DNA from: Candidatus Bathyarchaeota archaeon
Lineage (GTDB): Archaea; Thermoproteota; Bathyarchaeia; TCS64
Assembly (NCBI GenBank): GCA_013329615.1
Contig: DUKA01000137.1
Location: 1 to 5,921, forward strand
Direction: 5' to 3'
DNA: 5,921 nt
Part shown: positions 1 to 4,680 of the stretch, piece by piece
How the letters are laid out: the number at the start of each line of letters is the position of its first letter
Position numbering within the stretch: position 1 is the first letter of the stretch
Translations under genes and position numbers: made by a program
Notes under the pieces: generated by a model
Told to the model about the DNA's origin: nothing
The model's database searches: none
The model's input: the letters and a program-made list of their open reading frames with translations, nothing else

Positions 1-111
1 ATCGACCAGAACAAGTGCTTCGGCTGCGGGCTCTGCAGGGACGCGTGCCACTTCGACGCCCTCGGTTTGATCCCACGCGACGAGGTGCCAGGTCTCAGGG
101 GGCAGTACTAG
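1..111 (+). CDS. C-terminal fragment of a 4Fe-4S ferredoxin-domain protein (5' truncated by window edge)
   Basis: The frame is open from base 1 and ends at the TAG at 109-111, giving 36 residues of a protein that begins outside the window. The fragment carries one complete CxxCxxCxxxC iron-sulphur motif at fragment residues 6-16 (C6, C9, C12, C16). This arrangement binds one [4Fe-4S] cluster in bacterial-type ferredoxin domains. The residue after the fourth cysteine is histidine instead of the usual proline. A short polar tail of about 20 residues follows the motif. The stop is one base before the ATG of the next ferredoxin, so the two are co-transcribed and probably translationally coupled. 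The fragment could be the end of a small ferredoxin or of a large iron-sulphur oxidoreductase subunit; the visible part cannot decide this. The domain call is secure and the identity of the whole protein is unknown. Confidence 0.85.
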   Translation: MDQNKCFGCGLCRDACHFDALGLIPRDEVPGLRGQY

Positions 112-112
112 G

Positions 113-370
113 ATGGGTTGGACGAAGATAGATATAGACCAGAAGAAGTGTGGGAACGCGACGGGGGGCATCGATCCACGCGAGTGCGGCATGTGCCTGA
201 AGACCTGCGACCCAACCGTCTTCATACGCCACGAGACCATAGGGGCGACCCAGAAGAACAGGTACGACCCCGACCTCTGGCAGGTCACCGCCGTCTGGAC
301 CGACCTCTGCACGCGCTGCGGCAAGTGCGTCAAGGCATGCCCTCAGAAGGCGATAACCGTCACGTGGTGA
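113..370 (+). CDS. Two-cluster (2x[4Fe-4S]) ferredoxin
   Basis: This is a complete 85-residue protein starting at ATG 113, with a purine-rich AGGGGG at 97-102 that may act as ribosome binding site. The C-terminal motif is a standard CxxCxxCxxxCP (C66, C69, C72, C76, P77). The N-terminal motif is unusual: C13 is separated by 11 residues from C25, followed by C28 and C32, so the first loop is expanded and the fourth cysteine is followed by Asp-Pro. All eight cysteines needed for two cubane clusters are present, so it should be a small soluble cytoplasmic electron carrier. It sits one base after an iron-sulphur protein and overlaps the CooC-like gene by four bases (GTGA). This suggests that it supplies low-potential electrons to the enzyme whose maturation the CooC-like ATPase serves. 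The natural partner is not visible. The ferredoxin call is firm and the partner is inferred. Confidence 0.9.
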   Translation: MGWTKIDIDQKKCGNATGGIDPRECGMCLKTCDPTVFIRHETIGATQKNRYDPDLWQVTAVWTDLCTRCGKCVKACPQKAITVTW

Positions 371-1143
371 CCCGCTTGGAGCGAATAGCCGTCGTTGGAA
401 GAGGCGGCACCGGCAAGACCAGCTTCACCGCCCTCCTCGCGAGCCACTTCATAGAGAAGGGCGAGACCCCCATCCTCCTCGTCGACCTCGACCCCGACAT
501 GAACCTCGCTGAGATGGTGGGCGTCGACCTCGAGGCCGCCGGAAAGTCGACGGTCTCCGAGCTTCTCCTCGACACCATGGAGAGGGAGAGCGACGGCACG
601 GATCGCCCGCAGCCCTTCCCGCTCGAGAAGCTGGAGGCGCGCATCTGGGGCGAGGGGCTCTATGAGGGAGAGGGGTTCGACCTACTGACGCTTGGGGTGA
701 AATGGGGTGAGGGGTGCTACTGCACACCAAACAAGGCGATGAGGATGGCGCTGGAGGGGATGATGCGAAGCTACCGCCACGTCATCATCGACAGCCCCGC
801 CGGGCTGGAGCAACTAAACCGTCGAGTCACACCAGAGGTCGACGACATCTTCGACATAATAGACCCCTCCAACAAGGCGTTCGACCACGTCAGGAGGAGC
901 CGCAGGCTACTGGACGAGCTAAACCTCGCTTGCGGGAGGTTCTTCGTCGTGGGCAACTACCGCTTCCCCGAGGGCTGGGAGGCTGAGGTCGAGGCGAAGA
1001 CAGGAGAAACGTATCTCGGGAAGCTCGCGTCCGACGAAGCCCTCGCCGATGCCGTTCTGCAGGGCGAGTCACTGCTGAAGCTACCGCGAGGCTCCGCATC
1101 GAGAGTGTCCGCCGAGGCCATCTTCCTTAGGGCGGGCTACTAG
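367..1143 (+). CDS. CooC-like P-loop ATPase (nickel-insertion / CODH maturation factor family)
   Basis: This 258-residue protein belongs to the MinD/NifH-type (SIMIBI) ATPases and is closest by motif to CooC, the dimeric ATPase that helps insert nickel into carbon monoxide dehydrogenase. The P-loop at residues 11-19 reads GRGGTGKTS. A DLDPDMNL segment lies at residues 40-47, a CxC pair at C117 and C119, and DSPAGLEQLNR at residues 142-152. The CxC pair is a CooC hallmark and binds metal at the dimer interface in characterised CooC; its position near residue 115 agrees with that family. The family's signature lysine before GG is arginine here (R12). I chose the GTG at 367 because it overlaps the ferredoxin stop (GTGA) and places the P-loop near the N-terminus, as usual; GTG 364 is an alternative. 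The frame is open further upstream only as a shadow of the ferredoxin gene. The substrate enzyme is probably a Ni-CODH or CODH/acetyl-CoA synthase outside the window. A role with another nickel or corrinoid enzyme is possible. Confidence 0.85.
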   Translation: MTRLERIAVVGRGGTGKTSFTALLASHFIEKGETPILLVDLDPDMNLAEMVGVDLEAAGKSTVSELLLDTMERESDGTDRPQPFPLEKLEARIWGEGLYEGEGFDLLTLGVKWGEGCYCTPNKAMRMALEGMMRSYRHVIIDSPAGLEQLNRRVTPEVDDIFDIIDPSNKAFDHVRRSRRLLDELNLACGRFFVVGNYRFPEGWEAEVEAKTGETYLGKLASDEALADAVLQGESLLKLPRGSASRVSAEAIFLRAGY

Positions 1144-1146
1144 CGG

Positions 1147-1160
1147 TTTAAGATTATATA
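1147..1160 (+). promoter_or_regulatory. Candidate archaeal TATA region upstream of the EamA-type transporter
   Basis: TTTAAGATTATATA stands out in the short GC-rich gap after the CooC-like stop. A TATA box centred here would place the transcription start around 1175-1183. That is close to or inside the annotated N-terminus of the transporter, and so favours a leaderless start at ATG 1174 or a start at the downstream ATG 1216. It also suggests that the transporter has its own promoter rather than reading through from the ferredoxin/CooC operon. This rests on motif and spacing only. Confidence 0.45.
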
Positions 1161-1167
1161 GTCGCGC

Positions 1168-2054
1168 GTGAGCATGCTGAGGGTATTTCCCTTGGATCTC
1201 TCAGGCGTGCCCCCGATGGCCTTCGTCGTCACGGGCATAATCGCCATCACCGGCATAAACATCGTCAACCGCCTCGCCGTCAACTCGATAAAGACGCGGT
1301 GGGGCGTCATCGCCGCCAACTACGTCATCGCCCTCACTCTAAGCCTCCTCATTTTCGCCGCCAACGGATACCACGCCGCCTCGGCCTTCACGATCGGCCT
1401 CGCAGTGGTGAGCGGGATGCTCTACATCGGCGGAATGTACCTCGGCATGACCACGATCGGTAGGCGCGGGGCGTCCATCGCCGTCTCGGCGAGCCAGCTC
1501 AGCGTCCTCATACCCGTGAGCCTTTCCGTGTTGATCTACGGCGACAGCCTGAGCACGACGCAGCTCATCGGTGTGGGCGTGGCGCTGGTCTCGCTGCCAC
1601 TGCTCGCCGCGAAGAGTACTGGCCTGAACGGTGCCTTGGACAGGGGCACGTTCGCCCTCATAGTGATTCAGCTAGTAGTCCAGGGCTTCGCCCAGTTCAC
1701 TTCGAAGGTGCTCGTGGCAACGGGGCTCGGCGGCGAGAGGGACGCCTTCTTCGTCGTCGTCTTCGCCGCGGCCACGTTGATGACCATACCAGTCGCCTCA
1801 GGCACAGGGGAGAGATAAGACGTGATGACTTCGCCTACGGCGGCTTCGTGGGAGTGTGCAACATAGGCGCCAACCTCTCCACCCTCCTTGCCCTAACGCT
1901 ACTCCCAGGGGCGGTGGTCTTCCCACTCGTTAATTCGGGAGGCCTCCTCCTCGTAACCCTCCTCGCGTGGCTCATCTTCAAGGAGAAGATAAACCGTGTG
2001 AACGCCCTCGGCATAGCGCTCACACTCACCGCCGTCCTCCTCATTAACCTCTAG
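1168..2054 (+). pseudogene. DMT-superfamily (EamA-type) transporter, frameshifted
   Basis: Two reading frames together encode a ten-helix membrane protein typical of EamA/drug-metabolite transporters. The first frame (1168-1818) gives 216 residues with about seven hydrophobic helices, near residues 17-37, 46-65, 72-96, 103-125, 130-149, 159-180 and 191-209, and ends at TAA 1816-1818. The -1 frame then continues from about 1812 to TAG 2052-2054 and supplies the last three helices. Adding one G to the GGGG run at 1807-1810 would give a continuous protein of about 295 residues, the normal family length, reading GTGGEIRRDDFAYGG across the join. The gene is therefore either recently inactivated or hit by an assembly error. 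Transported substrates in this superfamily include amino acids, nucleotides, sugars and drugs, and the sequence does not say which applies. The start is uncertain: GTG 1168, ATG 1174 and ATG 1216 are all in frame, and ATG 1216 directly precedes the first helix. The family call is fairly sure. Confidence 0.8.
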
Positions 2055-2067
2055 CCCCCACTCAACC

Positions 2068-2076
2068 CTTAAAACC
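2068..2076 (+). promoter_or_regulatory. Candidate TATA box for the glycosylase-like/Nudix unit
   Basis: CTTAAAACC lies about 35 bases before the ATG at 2107. It would put a transcription start near 2098 and leave a very short leader. The surrounding gap (2055-2106) contains no other promoter-like element. This is motif-based only. Confidence 0.4.
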
Positions 2077-2096
2077 GGGTGAAACAAGCATCAAAT

Positions 2097-2102
2097 AGGT
2101 GA
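2097..2102 (+). promoter_or_regulatory. Ribosome binding site of the glycosylase-like gene
   Basis: AGGTGA ends four bases before ATG 2107 and matches the archaeal anti-Shine-Dalgarno complement GGAGGTGA. It supports this ATG as the start. It is the clearest ribosome binding site in the window; most other starts here have weak or no such sequence. Confidence 0.5.
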
Positions 2103-2106
2103 AGAT

Positions 2107-2934
2107 ATGAGCTTCGAGTACCCCGAGGCGAAGATTCTAGCGGCTCAGCTCGACGAGACACTAAAGGGCAAGACAATAGAGTCCTACAACCTCAGGGACT
2201 ACGAGAAGCTCCAGAAGATAGGCTTCCTGAACAAGAACCTCGACGACTTCAGGCAACTCGTGGGGCGCCACGTCCTCGGGTCGGGGAGTAGCGGGAACAC
2301 AATCCGCGTCCGCCTCGACGGCGCGATGAACTTCATGTTAGCGCCCGAGTACGGCGGCGTCATCCTCTACCACAAAGCCGGGGAAGAGGCGAAGTACCAC
2401 ATCCTACTCAGGTTCGCGGGCGGTGACTCGTTGACAGTCCGCCTCACGAGCATGGGGCTTGTCTACGCGGCGCGCGACGAGCAGCTCAACGGGCTCTACA
2501 TGTATAAGAGGGACTACCTCGGGGCGCCGAACCCCGTCGACCTCTCCGCAAAGCAGTTCAGTAAACTCGTAGCCTGCAGGGGGACGCAGCTAAAACCCAT
2601 TATAGTCGGCAAAGACGCGGTCATGACTGGGCTGAGCAACAGCGCCTTTCAGGACGTCCTCTGGAGGGCGGGAATACACCCACACCGCAAGGCGTCCGAG
2701 TTGACACCCGCGAAGTTGGACGCACTATACTCTGCTATAAAGGACCTTGTCGAGGAGAGGCTCCGCCTTGGCGGTAAGGACGAGGTAGTAGACCTCTTCG
2801 GCAAGGCTGGCGGCTACACGCCGAAGATGGGTCCTAACATGAAGGACCTGTGCTGCCCCCGCTGCGGGGTAGCCGTGGAGAAGATGGCGCACGGCGGCGG
2901 GCAGGTCTATTTCTGCCCCGGGTGCCAGAAGTGA
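2107..2934 (+). CDS. Fpg/Nei-family DNA glycosylase homologue with non-canonical catalytic residues
   Basis: This 275-residue protein has the three parts of formamidopyrimidine-DNA glycosylase/endonuclease VIII proteins, which remove oxidised bases from DNA. The parts are an N-terminal beta domain (about 1-140), a helix-two-turn-helix DNA-binding domain (about 150-223, with GLSN at 175-178 followed by a segment ending RAGIHP), and a C-terminal zinc finger (C250, C253, C270, C273, ending CPGCQ). The segment EYPEAK at residues 4-9 aligns with the E-L-P-E-V start of Fpg. The proline nucleophile that normally follows Met1 is absent, and the aligned position is phenylalanine. The usual lysine of the beta-hairpin and the arginine of the zinc finger are also not evident (GGGQVYFC at 263-270). 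From memory, a divergent Fpg-like subgroup in bacteria and archaea shows similar changes and a GG-rich C-terminal segment, so this may be a subgroup feature. DNA binding is likely; glycosylase or lyase activity is uncertain. It precedes a Nudix gene by 13 bases. Confidence 0.85.
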   Translation: MSFEYPEAKILAAQLDETLKGKTIESYNLRDYEKLQKIGFLNKNLDDFRQLVGRHVLGSGSSGNTIRVRLDGAMNFMLAPEYGGVILYHKAGEEAKYHILLRFAGGDSLTVRLTSMGLVYAARDEQLNGLYMYKRDYLGAPNPVDLSAKQFSKLVACRGTQLKPIIVGKDAVMTGLSNSAFQDVLWRAGIHPHRKASELTPAKLDALYSAIKDLVEERLRLGGKDEVVDLFGKAGGYTPKMGPNMKDLCCPRCGVAVEKMAHGGGQVYFCPGCQK

Positions 2935-2947
2935 GTGGGGCGACCAG

Positions 2948-3346
2948 ATGAAGAAGACGGTGGACACGGTCTCCCTCATACTCATCAGGGACGGGAAGGT
3001 ACTCGTCGAGAGGCGTCGTATGGACAGGGAGACCTACCCCGGCGCAGTCGTCATCCCCGGGGGGCACGTCGAGCCCGGCGAAACCTACGTCGAAGCATGC
3101 CGCAGGGAGCTAAATGAGGAACTGGGCATTGATTGCCGTGGTTTCGCCTACTACGACAGGATGCTCTGCGTCACCGACGTCGAGGATCAGATGAACAGAT
3201 GGTTCATCTGCGAGGGGTGGGCAGGGGAGCCGAGGTGCACCGAGGCGGAGAAGATATTCTGGATAGGGCGCGACGAGGTGGGCCGCCTCGATCTGGAGGA
3301 GGACCACAAGGTCATCTCGCGGCTATTCGAGGAGCGCTGCTTCTAG
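2948..3346 (+). CDS. Nudix (MutT-like) hydrolase
   Basis: This is a complete 132-residue protein. The Nudix box spans residues 39-61 and fits the Gx5Ex7REUxEExGU pattern exactly, with G39, E45, R53, E54, E57, E58 and G60. These glutamates coordinate the divalent metal used to hydrolyse nucleoside diphosphates linked to another group. The N-terminal beta strands, with an LVERRR segment at 19-24, and the total length match small MutT-like pyrophosphatases that act on (oxidised) nucleoside triphosphates, ADP-ribose or related compounds. The substrate cannot be read from the sequence. ATG 2948 follows the glycosylase-like stop by 13 bases, so the two genes probably form an operon and may share a role in handling oxidised nucleotides. 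A GTGGGG stretch just upstream is a weak ribosome binding site. The family call is certain and specificity is unknown. Confidence 0.95.
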   Translation: MKKTVDTVSLILIRDGKVLVERRRMDRETYPGAVVIPGGHVEPGETYVEACRRELNEELGIDCRGFAYYDRMLCVTDVEDQMNRWFICEGWAGEPRCTEAEKIFWIGRDEVGRLDLEEDHKVISRLFEERCF

Positions 3347-3401
3347 GGGCGTGCAGTCTAACCCGCGGCAGAGTTACGAATAGTGCACTGATCGACGCGA
3401 C

Positions 3402-3407
3402 AAAAAA
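3402..3407 (-). terminator. Oligo-T termination stretch after alanine dehydrogenase
   Basis: Six consecutive A on the plus strand are six U in the alanine dehydrogenase transcript, beginning 18 bases past its TAA stop at 3425-3427. This is a plausible archaeal U-tract terminator in the 78-base convergent gap. The rest of the gap (3347-3401) shows no gene or RNA that I can recognise. Confidence 0.35.
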
Positions 3408-3411
3408 CGGG

Positions 3412-3426
3412 TGTTTCTTAGATTTT
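3412..3426 (+). terminator. T-rich termination stretch after the Nudix gene
   Basis: TGTTTCTTAGATTTT follows the Nudix stop by about 65 bases in the convergent gap with alanine dehydrogenase. T-rich runs without a strong hairpin are typical archaeal terminators. No strong stem was seen. Assignment is by composition and position only. Confidence 0.3.
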
Positions 3427-4558
3427 ACGCTTTCTTGAGTATTTCCTCAAGGTCGTGGCAATCCATCTTCTGGCAGGCGGCACCTTCTTTGTGTACGAAG
3501 TGGCCGTTGGCGATGTTTAGCCCCGTCTTGAGGGCGGGGTTCTCCTTAACCGCTTTCACCCATCCTTTGTTGGCGACGTCCCTCACGTAGGGCAAGATGG
3601 CGTTCGAGAGGGCCTGCGATGCGGTTCTCGGTACCGCCCCGGGCACGTTTGGCACGCAGTAATGGACGACACCGTCGCATGTGAACGTGGGGTGGTCGTG
3701 GTGCGTCTCCTGGCACGTCTCGATGGGGCCGTCGGGGTCGCAGCCGATGTCGACTATGACGGAGCCCGGCTTCATGTGGCTCACAATCTCTTTCGTGACT
3801 ATCCTCTTCCTCGTCCTGAGGGGGTTGAAGAAGACCCCGTTTATGACGAGGTCCGCCTTCTTCACACTCTCCTCGACGTTTTTCCTATCGGAGACGAGTG
3901 TCGTGACCTTGTTACCGAACATATCGTTAAGCTCGTTGAGGCGCTTGACGTTGACGTCTAGGATGGTGACGTTAGCCTGTAGTCCGACGGCTGCCTTCGC
4001 GGCGCCGGTGCCGACTGATCCTCCGCCGATGATGACGACCTCGGCGGGTTTGCAGCCTGCCATTCTGCCGATCATGACGCCCTCACCTCCGAGGTGTGTC
4101 TGGAGGTGGTAGGCGCCCATGATGACGCCGTTGTGGCCGGCTATCTCGCTCATGGGGGCGAGTAGCGGGGTCAGCCCGCCTGCTTGGACGGTGTCGTAGC
4201 TGAAGGCGGTGACCTTGGCCTTGATGAGTGCCTCGGCGAAGCCGCGCTTCGAGCCAAGCAGGCCCTCTGTGAAGTGGAGGTACGCCATTATGATGGTACC
4301 CTCCTTGAGCAGTCCATACTCCTTGGGTAGGACCTCCTTCACCTTGACTATGAGGTTGGACTCGAAGAGCTTCTCGTGGCTGCTCTCTATCTCTGCCCCA
4401 GCCTCCTTGTATTCCTCGTTGGAGTAGCCGCTTGCTATCCCCGCGTCCTTCTCAACTATTACGCGGTGCCCATTCTCCTTCAGGGCCTCGACGGCTTGGG
4501 GTGTGAGTGCCACCCTGTTCTCTCCGGACTTGACCTCGCTTGGTACTCCGATTATCAT
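3425..4558 (-). CDS. ald: Alanine dehydrogenase (NAD-dependent, EC 1.4.1.1)
   Basis: This 377-residue protein is full length for the Ald/PntA-like family (about 370). The enzyme interconverts L-alanine with pyruvate, ammonia and NADH in the cytoplasm. Visible landmarks are the N-terminal GVPSEVK start with R15, the substrate-site lysine K74 (VKVKE) and histidine H95 (YLHF), and the glycine-rich NAD fold GGGSVGTG at 179-186. The strand ending in D202 (ILDVN) favours NAD over NADP. The aspartate of the conserved D-x-x-G catalytic segment is D274, and DGVVHYC lies at 295-301, followed by a PGAVPRT segment. Two things are odd. The loop usually reading like IPGAKAPKL is replaced by FFNPLRTRKRI near 243-253. 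Cysteines also cluster at 273, 282, 294 and 301. ATG 4558 is chosen because it gives the exact family N-terminus; AAGGA lies just upstream. The gene is convergent with Nudix and divergent from the DUF917 gene. It may serve alanine catabolism or nitrogen and redox balance. Confidence 0.95.
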   Translation of the reverse strand: MIIGVPSEVKSGENRVALTPQAVEALKENGHRVIVEKDAGIASGYSNEEYKEAGAEIESSHEKLFESNLIVKVKEVLPKEYGLLKEGTIIMAYLHFTEGLLGSKRGFAEALIKAKVTAFSYDTVQAGGLTPLLAPMSEIAGHNGVIMGAYHLQTHLGGEGVMIGRMAGCKPAEVVIIGGGSVGTGAAKAAVGLQANVTILDVNVKRLNELNDMFGNKVTTLVSDRKNVEESVKKADLVINGVFFNPLRTRKRIVTKEIVSHMKPGSVIVDIGCDPDGPIETCQETHHDHPTFTCDGVVHYCVPNVPGAVPRTASQALSNAILPYVRDVANKGWVKAVKENPALKTGLNIANGHFVHKEGAACQKMDCHDLEEILKKA

Positions 4559-4590
4559 GGATTGTCCTTATGGTCAAACGCTCTGACACT

Positions 4591-4597
4591 ATTTATG
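4591..4597 (-). promoter_or_regulatory. Candidate TATA box for alanine dehydrogenase
   Basis: On the minus strand the bases read CATAAAT, 33-39 bases upstream of the ald ATG. The implied transcription start near 4567 leaves a leader of about eight bases, a short leader that is common in archaea. This is inferred from motif and distance. Confidence 0.5.
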
Positions 4598-4651
4598 ATG
4601 CATGCACGTTCACACGCCCGGTTGTCTAGAATGTGGGTGAGGCGCTATGAA

Positions 4652-4660
4652 CTATTAAAT
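4652..4660 (+). promoter_or_regulatory. Candidate TATA box for the DUF917 gene
   Basis: CTATTAAAT is centred about 25 bases before GTG 4681, the spacing expected if transcription begins at the start codon. The DUF917 gene would then be transcribed as a leaderless message. ATG 4690 could instead be used with a nine-base leader. Together with the opposite-facing box at 4591-4597 it makes this 122-base gap a divergent promoter region. Confidence 0.5.
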
Positions 4661-4680
4661 CGTCCATGTAGGGTTATTCT

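Noticed and set aside
118..366. Upstream in-frame extension of the CooC-like protein
   Set aside because: It overlaps the whole ferredoxin gene in another frame, its residues look like a shadow translation rich in Arg, Pro and His, and the P-loop should be near the N-terminus. The GTGA overlap at 367 is the better start.
1801..1820. Programmed -1 ribosomal frameshifting in the transporter
   Set aside because: There is no classical slippery heptamer and no evident downstream stem-loop; a homopolymer indel is simpler.
1822..1828. C-box-like GTGATGA, suggesting a C/D box guide RNA
   Set aside because: No CTGA D box follows at a suitable distance and the site lies in transporter coding sequence.
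1835..2087. Minus-strand open frames over the second half of the transporter
   Set aside because: They are antisense to conserved membrane-helix coding sequence and have no start signal or recognisable family.
3347..3424. Possible small RNA or tRNA in the convergent gap
   Set aside because: I could not fold a cloverleaf or find tRNA landmark sequences; only terminator-like A and T runs are visible.
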